Below are positions 1 through 10,537 of a stretch of DNA of 64,000 nucleotides, in pieces. Every line of letters starts with the position of its first letter. The first letter of the stretch is position 1. Position numbers and translations under genes: made by a program. This DNA is from Capsicum annuum (taxonomy: Eukaryota; Streptophyta; Magnoliopsida; Solanales; Solanaceae), in assembly GCF_002878395.1 (NCBI RefSeq), contig NC_061122.1, positions 83,363,439 to 83,427,438 on the forward strand. The letters are read 5' to 3'. The notes below the pieces were generated by a model, which made no database searches, was not told the DNA's origin, and was given only the letters and a program-made list of their open reading frames with translations.

Positions 1-234
1 TTAAATATGGCCATGTATATATAATTATTTTTATAAAAGTGGCTAATTGTGTTCTTTTTTCGTTAGTAGGTAAATTTTAGTTGGGTGATTTTGATAGTTT
101 GTAAAAGTTGGGTCATAAAATTATATTTAAAAAAGTTTATTCAAAAGTAAAAAAAAAAAAAAAAGACATGGCCAAACACAACTCCAACTTCAACTCTAAC
201 TGTGAAAAATTTTAGTTTTCATGGTCAAACGGCT
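1..234. repeat. AT-rich flank with possible MITE remnant
   Basis: No coding signal. An A-run near 151-164 is followed by a motif of the type catggccaaacacaactcc and, near 220, catggtcaaacggct. This pair resembles the termini of a small non-autonomous DNA element that is common in Solanaceae, but I cannot define both ends or a target-site duplication. The right boundary is where homology to the Tat-type LTR begins. Confidence 0.3.
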
Positions 235-541
235 ACTTAATATACATACACTTTTTACATCATTTTAATTATACCTCCTTCCTCTTTGATAAATTTAGTC
301 TAGCCGGGTACCACATTTGTGGATCCTGAAGGGTGCCTAACCCCTTCCCTTCGGAATAATTTAAACCCTTATCTAGTATTTCAATTGTTTTTTTTCAAAC
401 TAAAACATTAATTATACGTGTTAATAATTCAATAGGTTTCCTTATTTTTCTTAAAAATTAGGTGGCAACTCTGTACAACTTTAATTCATTTAGGGTCCAT
501 AAGTCGTGCTTGTTTCACCTTAGTAAAAATAGGTCATGACA
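235..541 (+). repeat. Left LTR (5'-truncated), Tat-type element
   Basis: The segment aligns over its whole 307 bp with 3987-4293, including shared blocks such as tgataaatttagtctag, ttaataattcaataggtttc and the terminal catgaca. The 5' part of the LTR is missing, because homology stops at 235 where a different repeat begins. Confidence 0.75.
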
Positions 542-544
542 GAA

Positions 545-562
545 TGGCGACTCTGTTGGGAA
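545..562 (+). other. Primer-binding site, tRNA-Arg type
   Basis: The sequence TGGCGACTCTGTTGGGAA lies three bases after the LTR terminal CA. It fits the complement of the 3' end of the tRNA-Arg used for minus-strand priming by Tat/Ogre elements, with a T where many copies have C. Confidence 0.7.
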
Positions 563-3050
563 ATGCAGCAGGTTCTAACCATGATAGACTCAATTTTTCA
601 ATTGAGGAAGGTATTTTTACATTTTTTGTATATATTAATTCTTTGATTCTTTATCTATTTCACATTCCAAATTGTGTAGACTTTTTCATAAATTCTTTAC
701 ATTATTTGCACAAATTAAATCTATTGCCTTATTAATTTTTTATTATTTGTTTAATACACTGTATCTGTGTTTTTTATAAACTATCACACATTATTCTTTA
801 CATCATTTGATCATAAATCATAATTCCATAGGATCTTTGGTCGTACACTTCACGTACTGTGGTTCACATGGGGGATGTTTAATACTCCCTCAAATCTTCT
901 TTGAATGTCATAATTTCAAAGTCGGTGCATTTCGATTACTGCGTCTTCTCGCAATCTTTCAGTCCTACTCTCAACCATTTAAGAAAGTTCCTATTCTAAA
1001 AATAGATCATGCCATGTACAAACTCACATATAGGTTTGAACTATGTTTTGACCTGATTCTTGTCCTGACAAGATACGTAGGCAACCCTGCATTAGGGTTC
1101 AGTCTCTTTACTGTTTCAGAATGATTTCTCTGGTATTTAAAACTAGGGCAAATTTTCTGAAACAGTTCAAAAATGCTCTCTAAAATTCTTCAAGAGCACA
1201 AATCAATAACTCCTCAAATCCAAATCTTAATTACATTAGTGCCCAGCCGGCCTACCTCCAGATACTCACTCAATTTTAGTGCAAGAATATCTAACTTCTT
1301 CTTTCGAACGCTGTAAACCATTAAATTTATGGCGTATCAATTCTCACTTTCAAAAGCAAAGGTTAAATATTTTTTCAGTTATAATATCTTGCCAACTGCG
1401 GCAAAATAATGTCATAATTTCTTCAGTGTCAGACTTTTTCAATCTTGTCAGCATATTAAAATTGTGTCAAAGTTCTTCCCATGCATGACATCCATTCCCT
1501 CGATCATTTGATCAGAATAATTTTGATGTTAAAAACAATTCTTTACTAATCATCTTTCATATTATTTTTGAGAATGACAATCATTTTTTTACAATAAGAC
1601 ATTGTACATACAAATTCATAAAATTTTCTGAACTACGCAAACCTGATTCTTATTTTTACAAGATACGTAGGCAACCCTCATTTGGGTTCGATCCCATTTT
1701 TTTAAAATAAATAAATTTTGACTTGGTTGATACCAATACAGTTGTGAAGGATTGTAGAACTTCTTTGACCCGATTGAGCCTCTCATAGCTCACCAAATCA
1801 CATTAACCCCTAGCATCCCCTCTTTTAAGCCTAAACCTTTTTCTTTGGACAACCGCAACTGCGCCTATACCTTTTTGAGTGCTTAGATGCACTATCCCTC
1901 TCTTGGCTCTACCTCCTTAAGTGCACTAAATACATGCAAATTGTGGAGAGAGATTCAAGATCAAAGATGTGAAATAAAAAGGATATATTGTCCAAGATGA
2001 ACAAAAATAAAAAAAGGACTTCAAAAGGAGCAAAACCCCTACCAAAAAAAAGAAGAATAAATGAAAATATATAGTTTCTTGGAAAAAATGGGAAAAACTC
2101 CAATACAAGATTTAAAAGAAGTCGAAGCATATACAAAAACAAAGGACAACGAACCACAACAATGAAGATCACACATCAAAGTATAACAAATGTTGAAAGC
2201 ACAGATATAGTACAACGCTCATTGAGGAATTAGTCACTTTAATCTCAAATATCATCTTACCCCTTCCCAAAGCTTACATTACAAGCCAAGGACAAGTCCT
2301 ACAAGATCCTATTCTAAGTGTTCTCACATTAGTGGATACTTACATAAATGTCAAGCCTATGGTAACACAATTACATGTATTGAATTTCTTTTCGAGTGTG
2401 AGTGTATTTCTCTCGATATCCTTAAATAAAAAAATTACTCAAATATGTGTGAAATGGGACTTTCTTTCTGGAGAGGACACTTGAAACATGAGGTTAGGTG
2501 TAGTTTCATGAAACCTTTATTTGAAGCAAGACGAATAAATCATGTCGATACTTAGGTATGTCTAAGGTACCACTTGAAACTACAGAAGTTACCCAGAAGT
2601 CGATCTCGGTTAGTTGGGAAAGAGATTGGGAATTCTTATGTACACTACTAATTATTGGTACCAACTGAAGTCAAGACACAATCGTGTCATCTTCGTCTTT
2701 CAACACTTTTGTCATTAAAACACAAAAAAATTTTCATTTTTCAAGACGCATATTTTCAAATACAGATATTTTTTTTACCTTTCATTTAAGGCACCCACTT
2801 TCACATACATGCATTTTTTTTTTATTTGAGGCTATTTTTTTTTATTTGAGGCTCCCAATTTTTAAATACAGGCGTTTAGACTTTCTTTTCAAGAACATAC
2901 CTTCAATTACCTGCATTTTATATTTTTTATAGCCCCGCCAATCGAAAGGCTATTACATTTGTTCTCTCAATCGAGAATTTTTTTGCATTTCAATAACACC
3001 ACTAGTCGAAAAGGCTATTAGATTTTGGTCACCTCACTAGTTGAGGGCCT
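563..3050 (+). repeat. Non-coding interior of the Tat-type element
   Basis: About 2.5 kb without a supportable gene. Short open frames are present but match no domain I recognise. A purine-rich lysine-coding stretch lies around 1960-2160. A degenerate tract at about 2740-2890 repeats tttatttgaggct and similar units. Two copies of the tacgtaggcaaccc block are present (about 1074 and 1667). The content fits leader or trailer DNA of a Tat element from which gag-pol has been lost. Confidence 0.5.
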
Positions 3051-3051
3051 C

Positions 3052-3715
3052 AGTCTTCGTAGACAATTGAAGACAACAATCTTCATCAGTCTCCATAGAC
3101 AATTGCAGACATCATTAATTATATAGTCTTTGTAAACAATCAGAGATGCCATTTTATAATCACTCTTCATAGACAATTAGAGATATCAACATAGTCTTCA
3201 TAGACAATCGAAGACAATATTCATAACATAGTCTCTGTAGACAATTAGAGACATCATTTTACTATCAAGTCTCCATATACAATCGGAGATATCATACATA
3301 GTCTTCATATATAATTGAAGACAACATTCATGACATAGTCTTCGTAGATAATTGGAGACATCATTCATTACATAGTCTTTGTAGACAATTAGAGATGTCA
3401 TTTTATCATCACTTTTCATAGACAATTGGAGATATCAACTTAGTTTTCATAGACAATCGAAGACAACATTCATAACATAGTCTCTGTAGACAATCAGAGA
3501 CGTCATTTTATTATCAAGTTTTCGTAGACAATTGAAGATATCGTACATAGTCTTCGTATATAATCGAAAACAACATTCATGACAGTCTTCATAGACAATT
3601 GAAGACATCATTCATCACACAATCTCTGTAAAGAATCGGAGGCGTCATTTATCATCAAGTCTCCATAGACAATCGGAGGTATTATACAGTCTTCTTAGAC
3701 AATCAGAGGCGACAA
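3052..3715 (+). repeat. 37-bp hairpin satellite in 249-bp higher-order units
   Basis: About 19 tandem copies of a unit of roughly 37 bp with the pattern agtctNNgtagacaattNNagac. Copies seven units apart are more alike than neighbours. For example 3193 and 3442, 3125 and 3374, and the pairs between them are all offset by 249 bp, giving a higher-order repeat of about 2.7 periods. In most units the first six bases can pair with the last six (gtcttc/gaagac, gtctct/agagac, gtctcc/ggagac). The array ends near 3715, before the right LTR homology. Open frames through the array are by-products of the repeat. Tandem arrays in the 3' untranslated region are known for Ogre/Tat elements. Confidence 0.85.
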
Positions 3716-3986
3716 AATACATACACCTTCTTTTCATAAATTTTACTTTTCTTCATAATTTTAATCAAATAAAAAATATTACTTGTAAATACCTTTTCTT
3801 TTCATGGCACATCAAAATACATCCTTTTCACACATCATTAAATACTTTCCTTTTCACATGTATTTATACATTTTATACATATATTTTACATGTTTTTATA
3901 AAAATTTATTTTATTTATATATTTAACATACATATACCTTTACATTGTTTTAAAACATTTATATTTTTTCAAAATAAGTAATTTAT

Positions 3987-4293
3987 ACTTAATATACATA
4001 CACCTTTTACATTATTTTATTTATACCTCCTCCCTGTTTGATAAATTTAGTCTAGCTGGGTAACATATTTATGGATCTTGAAGGGTGTCTAACTCTTTTC
4101 CTTTGGGATAATTTGAACCCTTATCTAGAATCTCAATTATTTTTTTTAGAGTAAAACATTAATTATACATGTTAATAATTCAATAGGTTTCCTTATTTTT
4201 TTAAAAAAATTAGGTGGCGACTCTGTACAACTTTAATTCATTTAGAGTCATTAAGTCGTGTTTGTTTAACCTTGGTAAAAACAAGGCATGACA
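3987..4293 (+). repeat. Right LTR end, Tat-type element
   Basis: Direct repeat of 235-541, ending in catgaca at 4293, after which Tekay pol sequence starts at once. The full LTR probably begins further upstream, but the left copy is truncated so its true start cannot be set. Confidence 0.7.
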
Positions 4294-6117
4294 GTAAGGT
4301 CATAGCCTATACCTCTAGACAACTTAAGCCCCATGAAAAGAATTATCCGACTCATGATCTTGAGTTAGCACCTGTAGTGTTTGCCTTAAAAATTTATAGT
4401 CATTACTTGTATGGGGTGCATGTTGATGTGTTCACAGATCATAAAAGCCTTCAGTATGTGTTCTCTCAGAAAGATTTAAATTTACGTTAGAGAAGGTGGT
4501 TAGAGTTGTTAAAGGATTATGACATAAGTGTTCTGTATTATCCGAGTAAGGACAATGTAGTGGATGATGCTCTCAGTAGAATGTCTATATGTAGTGTTGC
4601 TCATATTGATGAGGGTAAGAAGAAATTTGCTCCAGAAGTCCATCAGCTTGCCCAACTAGGTGTCCGCTTAGTCGACTCAACAAAGAATAAATTGTGGGTA
4701 CAGAGTGTCTGAGGTGAAGGAAAAGCAGGATAGAGATCCTAGCCTAGTTAAGTTGAAAGAATCATTCAGAGATCAGAAAATGGAGATTTTCTCCCAAGGG
4801 GGAGATGGTGTTTTGAGTTGTCAGGGTAGATTGTGTATACCTGATGTAGATGACTTGAGGCAATGAATTCTTACAGAGGCGCATGGTGCGCGTTACTCTA
4901 TTTATCTAGGGGCCACTAAGATCTACTGTAATTTGTGGGAGATCTATTGGTAAAGTGGGATGAAGAGAGATATTACAGAGTTTGTAGCTAAGTGCTCTAT
5001 ATGTCAGCAAGTTAAGATTGAGCACCAAAAGCCTAGTGGGTCCATACAAAATTTCAATATTCCCACATGGAAGTGGAAGAAAATGAACATGTATTTTGTA
5101 ACGGGTTTGCCCCGTACTCGTAATCAGCATGATACTATTTGGATCATTATAGACAGGATGACCAAATCATCTCATTTCTTGCCAGTCCATACCTCTTATT
5201 CATCCGAGGACTATGCTAAACTCTATCTCAGAGAGTTGGTTATGTTGCACGGTGTTTCCTTATCTATCATCTCTGATAGAAATACCCAGTTTACTTCTCA
5301 TTTCTAAAAAGCGTTCCAAAAGGTCTTTGGTACCCAAGTTCGCCTCAGTAAATCCTTCCACCCTCATATAGATGGTCAAGAAAAAAGGACCATCCAGACT
5401 CTAGAATATATGTTGAGAGCTTTCGTTGTTGATTTTAAGGGTAGTTGGGATGACCACTGCTATCATTCCAGTATCCAGATGGCTCCATTTGAGGATCCTT
5501 ATAGGAGGAGATGTAGATCTCCGACTGATTGGTTTAAAGTGGGTGAGGCCGCAGTATTAGGGCCTGACTTGGTATTTGATGCCTTATAGAAGGTTCAGTT
5601 GATCAAAGAAAGGCTTAGAGCAGCCCAGAGACAACAGAAATCATATGTAGATATGAGGAAAAAGGATCTCGAGTTTGAGGTCGGTGATTTTGTGTACTTG
5701 AAAATCTCTCTAATGAAGAGAGTGAAGAGGTTCGGCAAGAAACGAAAACTCGGTCCCCAATATGTTGGTCCCTTTAGAATTCTCAATCATTTTGGGAAAG
5801 TATCTTATGAGCTTGAGTTGCCTTCAGATCTAGCTTCAGTACACCCAGTGTTCCAGTCTCATTATTAAAGAAGTGTATTAGTGATCCAGCTGTAGTTGTT
5901 CCTGTAGAATGCATAAATGTTCAGAGCAGCCTTTCCTATAAGGAAGTTCCTGTCGAAATTCTTAATCATCAAGTTCATAGACGAAGGAATAAAGAAGTTC
6001 CACTAGTCAAATTTCTATGGCGGAATCAGTCCGTTGAGAGAGCCACTTGGGAAGCAGAGACAGATATGCAGACCAAGAACCCTCATCTTTTCTCTGCAGA
6101 TCTAGATTTAGTATAAG
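4294..6117 (+). pseudogene. Tekay/Del pol 3' half: RNase H, integrase, chromodomain
   Basis: The fragment encodes the last part of a chromoviral Ty3 polyprotein, which would copy retroelement RNA and insert the cDNA. In order I see: the RNase H end ([20 protein letters not shown], then [11 protein letters not shown]) at 4296-4600; the integrase zinc-finger tail (CSICQQVK) near 4995; the integrase core (DRMTKSSHFLPVHT and IISDRNTQFTSHF) at 5150-5310; the C-terminal part from about 5600 with GPFRILNHFGKVSYELELPS; and a chromodomain remnant after 5930 (SYKEVPVEILNHQV, ATWEAETDM). Stops interrupt it at 4488, 4710, 5305 and 5587, so it is dead. The 5' half including the reverse transcriptase is absent, cut off where the Tat element ends. 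The chromodomain plus this integrase type points to the Tekay/Del clade. Confidence 0.85.
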
Positions 6118-6295
6118 GTACTATTTTCTTAAGATTTCTCTCTATCATGCTCAGTTTCATTTGTACATCATGTTCATGTCAGTAGTGCATTTACAAATCA
6201 GTTCAGTCATGCATTCCATGTATCAGATATACATGTTCAATGTGTAAGCTCAATCCATTAGTTTCCTCAGCTTAATCAGTCTCATTCGAGGATGA

Positions 6296-6315
6296 ATAAT
6301 CCCAAGGAGATATAT
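6296..6315 (+). other. Polypurine tract region before Tekay LTR
   Basis: The purine-rich stretch cccaaggagatatat lies just before the LTR start TGTAATACCC. It sits where plus-strand priming would occur, but is weaker than a canonical tract. Confidence 0.5.
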
Positions 6316-7095
6316 TGTAATACCCTGTATTTTCCTAGCATAATCTAAGTCCTAATACATAAGTATTCATATATATAAATATTCAAAACACTCAGTATTT
6401 TTCATTTTAGAGCCTGCCATTGCGTAGAAAATTTAATTAGCTTTCCAACGATATAAAATTTGCCCAAATCCAATATCTGGGTAAGAAGTTATGACGATTT
6501 TAAGTTTTAGTCGTTAACACCGTCATTTTAACCCTTAGCGCATCGCAGAGCCAATCTAAATGATGACTGGCAATTTTCAGTGAGGTGTCACAATTTTGGC
6601 ACACCGCGCCAAAGGCCAGATTGGCATTTGTCATTTTTCTGCGTTGCAGCGCGATGCCACCACGTTGGTCACAAACAAGGTGGCAACGCGGTTACACCAC
6701 GTTGCGCCAGTGCCAACTTCAAAAAATTTTGACAAAAAATTAGAAGTGTCGTCCAGGGTTAAGTTGGTCCTTTTTCATAATTTTAATTTGCCCAGGTATG
6801 ACATTTAAGCCCTAAAAATATTGTAAGCTCATTATTTAATAACTTTTCTCCCAACCCAAAGAATATTCTCTCCCAATCAAGAACCCTAGCTCTCAATATT
6901 ATCATTATTATCTTCTTCTTCTTTATTATCGTCTCTTCTTTGTTCATCATCATCATCATCCGCTTTTTGTTGACCAAATTTTGAGGTCAAATTTTGTTCA
7001 TATATCACTTGGGCATTACTTCTTAGGCGATTTTGTTAAGTTAATTATGATTTTTACTTGAATCTCTCATCTAGGTACACTGTTGTTTCTGTTTT
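6316..7095 (+). repeat. 3' LTR of the Tekay fragment (truncated)
   Basis: Starts TGTAATACCCTG after the polypurine region that follows the chromodomain. It contains an unusually GC-rich island at about 6535-6715 (repeated gcgcc, gcgatgcc and cacgttg motifs) in otherwise AT-rich DNA, and a trinucleotide-rich tract (tcatcatcatc, about 6945). No partner LTR is in the window, and the right end is uncertain because palindromic repeats of the next region begin near 7100. Confidence 0.6.
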
Positions 7096-7345
7096 TTCAA
7101 TAATGGATAGGACCTAAACATTAATCTAATAGATCAGTCATATTTTTCAATAGGTGAGTCATCTGTTGCAACAGAGTAGTCATCTGTTGAACAGATGACA
7201 CAACTGTTGGATTCATGTTATAGGTTATATATAGTATTGTTACATGAATCCCAACAGGTAAGTCCTCTATTGTAAAAGATCATCATCTGTTGTAAAAGTT
7301 TACTAACCTGTTGCAACCCTATCCACTGTTATGGTAGTAGTTTGA

Positions 7346-7662
7346 GCCCAATATGGTGCACAATATGGAACTCAAACTCATGGGTACTGGTCTTCATATT
7401 ATTTGGAGGAAAGATATATAATAGGATATAGTGAGAATATTAATCTAGTGCCTCCTGAGTATTTTAGGTTATTCCTCTAGAGTTATGGAGAGATTAATAC
7501 CTCTTCCATATATTGACCTAAGTACTACCAAACTGGGAAGAAGGTGATATGAGAGAAGGCGTGGATTCGAAGAATCCTTTCCATCAAGAAAAAAACAAGT
7601 GCTCCGTATAAAATATTGCTGGCTATAAAAGAGTAACATGCCCGAATCATAATGCACCATGA
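7346..7662 (+). pseudogene. Mutator-like transposase C-terminus, degraded
   Basis: A frame starting near 7349 reads AQYGAQYGTQTHGYWSSYY and then INLVPPEYF, as in the region after the SWIM zinc finger of MULE transposases. After frameshifts it reads YERRRGFEESFPSRKK and KCSV-stop-NIAGYKRVTCPNHNAP, which matches the terminal CCHC zinc knuckle of MULE transposases (KCS.CG..GHN..TCP). The second Cys and the His are lost and a stop sits inside the knuckle. The DDE catalytic core is not present. The call rests on motif recall only; a search with the conceptual frame would settle it. Confidence 0.55.
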
Positions 7663-8262
7663 TCGTTGTAATAGTCTTGTGTTGTTGTTTGTTATGGATT
7701 TTGATAATTTTAACTCATTGTTGGTAATGTAAATATTATTATTTATTATATAAATATATTTTTATTAACTTATGCATCATTAAAAAAGATAACAGGAACT
7801 AAATACAATAGACTACAAAAATATTTTCAACAGTTTACCCATCTGTTGCAACAGAAGGACTTTTGCTGGAAGAACATAATATAGTCCATCAAATTGGAAT
7901 TGTGTTTAACCAAAAGACGATTAATATTTTGCGACAGATGGTCCATCTGTTGGAAGAACAGAATACACCTCTCCGATTCTTGCCATTGGTGTGTGCTTTT
8001 CCAATAGATAACCAATCTATTTCAATAGATGGTTCATCTTTTGAAAGAACTCAAAACTTTTGATATTGCTATTAGATTGAAAATTATGTCAAATACTCAA
8101 ACCAAATCAGGTACCTCCAACCCTCAACATGTTAAGAAAAAAATATAGGCAGAATGAAAATTAAATAAGAAGTAAAGTCAAAATCGATCAAACATATATT
8201 TTTGAATCCATTACATATAAAAATATAATAAAATAAAATAAAACAAAAATTACATGTTTACA

Positions 8263-8337
8263 TTAGGTTCCTCCTCTCTTAGGTAGATCCGATCTAATAA
8301 AATAAAATACATACTTTAAAAGAAAAAACATAACCTG

Positions 8338-8388
<51 letters not shown>

Positions 8389-8562
8389 GTAGTTGTTGTT
8401 GTTTTTGTTGTTATTATTATTATTATTATTGTCAACCAGCAACAACAGGGTCGTCCTCAGCCTTGCTCTCATAACACCCAACTCCTACCGAAGTTCATGA
8501 ATCTGCCTTTTAAGTTCCTGCAAGTTGTCGCGTAGAATTGTGTCCCAATCTAAATTAGTCAT
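8263..8562 (-). pseudogene. Short coiled-coil-like frame with Asn run, broken
   Basis: Starting from an ATG at 8562, the frame reads MTNLDWDTILRDNLQELKRQ followed by IHELR, one TAG stop, then a short basic stretch and a long asparagine run encoded by an AAT repeat. The first 26 residues look like a charged amphipathic helix. I do not recognise a family. It sits within the Mutator-like region and could be an accessory frame of that element or chance coding next to a microsatellite. Confidence 0.25.
8336..8433 (+). repeat. (ATT)n microsatellite
   Basis: About 17 uninterrupted att units from 8338, then gtt-rich interruptions, then further att units to 8430. On the minus strand it is an AAT repeat. 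Confidence 0.95.
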
Positions 8563-9700
8563 ATCTAGAACACGCATGCATTAACAAAAAACGTAAGAAA
8601 CTATAGAAAGAAAAAAGTTGGAATATAATACAGTGTATACTACCAAATGGCATTTTTACAAAAAAAAAAATACCTCAATGGACGAAAAAAAATCTACTCT
8701 TTGAAGAGAAGTGGTTGGAGATGTAATGGTGTTTTTATGAAAGACAAGATGCAAGAAATAAATAAAGTGGAATAGACTGAACGAGTAAGGAGGAACCTAT
8801 TTATATAGGATTCAATTTGAATGTGTTAGTCAAAAAACCATGACTGTTCACCTCTTTTTTAATAATTACATCCCTTAATTAAATAAAATTGGTGATTGTT
8901 TCCACTATTTAAATTTTAAAAATGGATTTAAATACAAAAAGGTGAACAGTCATGACTTTTTCACCTTCTCAATAACTATTTATTTATATTAAATTAATAA
9001 TAACCCTTTTCATTGAGTTCTTCCAAACATATGACTTATCTGTTGCAACAGGTTAGTGATTTGTTAGATTAAATCAAACAACTAGGAAGACCTATTTTGG
9101 AAAGACAAGATGGTGTCATTGAAAAGACAAGACAAAATAAGAGACTTTTGACTTTTGAGTTATCCTAAAACCATTTGAGCTTATTTTATCTTTATTTTAT
9201 TTTAGAAAGAAAATTGCTTTATAATAAATCCAACAGATGTGTAATCTATTGTAATAGAGATTCTATTTGCTTGATAATTTACAACATATTGGTAATCTGT
9301 TGCAACAGATGTATATATCTGTTTGATTATTTCCAACAGATACGTCATCTGTTGCAACAAGTTGATTATCCATTGTAACAGATGTCTATAATTATTTGAT
9401 AATTTTCAATAGATATGTCATCTCTTTCAACGGATTAGTCATATGTTGGAAATGTTATGAAATTATTTTAATTTCTCCCAACAGATGGGTCATCTGTTGC
9501 GACAGGTGAATGAGTTGTGGGAAGAAATCAAAGTCTTGTACATGTCATCTATTGGAATAGCTGTTAGGATTTCATCCAACAGATGATTTATCTGTCGCAA
9601 TATAATCTGATGTGACAGATTGTCATATGTTGCATTAGATGAACCATCTGATGCAACATATGGTTCATTTATTTCAAAAACATAAACCAGTAGCAAGATT

Positions 9701-10537
9701 TTGTTCAATAGAAAAAACAACAATATCTCACTATTTATATTAATACTCCATTTTTACTATAAACAACAACAACCTACAAATAACAAATCAACCCAGCAGT
9801 ACAGCACATACACCAAGAACCATCTGTAATGACCAACAACATTATTATTTTTTCTTATAAACACAAACAACAATAAAAAACTTCAAAAAGGACAATAAAC
9901 ACCAACAAATCAAATTAATAATTTGACAACAAGAACTACAGTAATAACAACAAATTAGGATTTTATAAGTCCTCATTTATAATTTAAGAAACAAATATTT
10001 AAATTGTTAACCAATACTAGAAGAGAAGTTGACTCAATTTCCTCTTTTTCTTTATAATTTAAAAGCCCTAACCTTTTACTTGTGAAAGTCGAAAAGAACT
10101 AATGAAGAACTCAAAGCTATTATTGCCAGAGAATGTTGTCACTTCGATTGATGGTTGAAAGTCAAAAAGAAACGCAAAACTATTTGTCACTAGATATTGA
10201 AGGGAGAAATTTATAGAACTGATGGTAGGGAGAAGTTTGAGAGAAATTGTTGGAGAGAGGGGAGAGAGAGATAGTTGATTTGGAGAGAAGAGGAGTGTGG
10301 GTTGATTTATTTTTTTAAGAAGATTAGAAAGTTTTGAAAATATTTATCAAGTCCACAATTTAATTAACTAAGTTTCTTAATTGTGTTTGACCCTTTAAGT
10401 TGGTCAATGTCATTAATACCACATTCAAGACTTAAAAAATACCTTTCCTTCAATTTTCTCTAGTTTCTTTTGCTTAATAAATGTGCATTGAGGCAACAAT
10501 TCACTTATTTTAGACTAAAGTAGATATATTAAGTATA
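9701..10537. other. AT-rich sequence without a gene
   Basis: No coding or structural signal that I can support, apart from CAA-rich DNA at 9760-9950 and a purine-rich tract (gagagaggggagagagaga) near 10253. It may be the right part of the decayed Mutator-like element, but I found no terminal inverted repeat. Confidence 0.4.

Larger units (their letters stand above)
235..4293 (+). mobile_element. Tat/Ogre-type LTR element without coding domains
   Basis: Two directly repeated LTR ends (235-541 and 3987-4293) flank about 3.4 kb. Directly after the left LTR comes a site starting TGGCGACTCTGTTGGGAA, which matches the tRNA-Arg-type primer site used by Tat/Ogre Ty3 elements. The internal region has short blocks near 1068-1100 and 1660-1690 (acaagatacgtaggcaaccc) of the kind seen in Tat leader regions. 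I find no gag, protease, reverse transcriptase or integrase motif, so this is a non-autonomous or heavily deleted derivative. It lies directly against a Tekay pol fragment at 4294, implying insertion or rearrangement there. The left LTR is cut at its 5' side, so no target duplication can be tested. Confidence 0.65.
7100..9700. repeat. Cluster of ATCTGTTGCAACAGAT-type palindromes
   Basis: About twenty copies or half-copies of a palindromic unit centred on tctgttgcaacaga occur in three groups: 7140-7320, 7830-8045 and 9030-9670. They often alternate in the order atctgttgcaacagatgNNtcatctgttg. Spacing is irregular, so this is not a simple tandem array. A Mutator-like transposase fragment lies between the first two groups, so the cluster is probably part of a decayed DNA transposon. 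Confidence 0.7.

Noticed and set aside
1909..2172. Membrane-protein-like minus-strand frame
   Set aside because: Phe/Leu-rich reading is the reverse of a purine-rich, Lys-coding tract; no matching gene structure.
3198..3425. Minus-strand open frame of 75 codons
   Set aside because: It is translated satellite: near-37-bp units without stops by chance. No domain, and it lies wholly within the hairpin array.
3052..3715. CRISPR-like array
   Set aside because: Units are contiguous diverged tandem repeats without unique spacers, and the DNA is plant nuclear.
4294..6117. Endogenous pararetrovirus
   Set aside because: RNase H is followed by integrase and a chromodomain with LTR context, which is Ty3/Tekay and not a pararetrovirus.
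8263..8481. Asparagine-rich protein
   Set aside because: The Asn run is an AAT microsatellite; only the short upstream helix-like part was kept, at low confidence.
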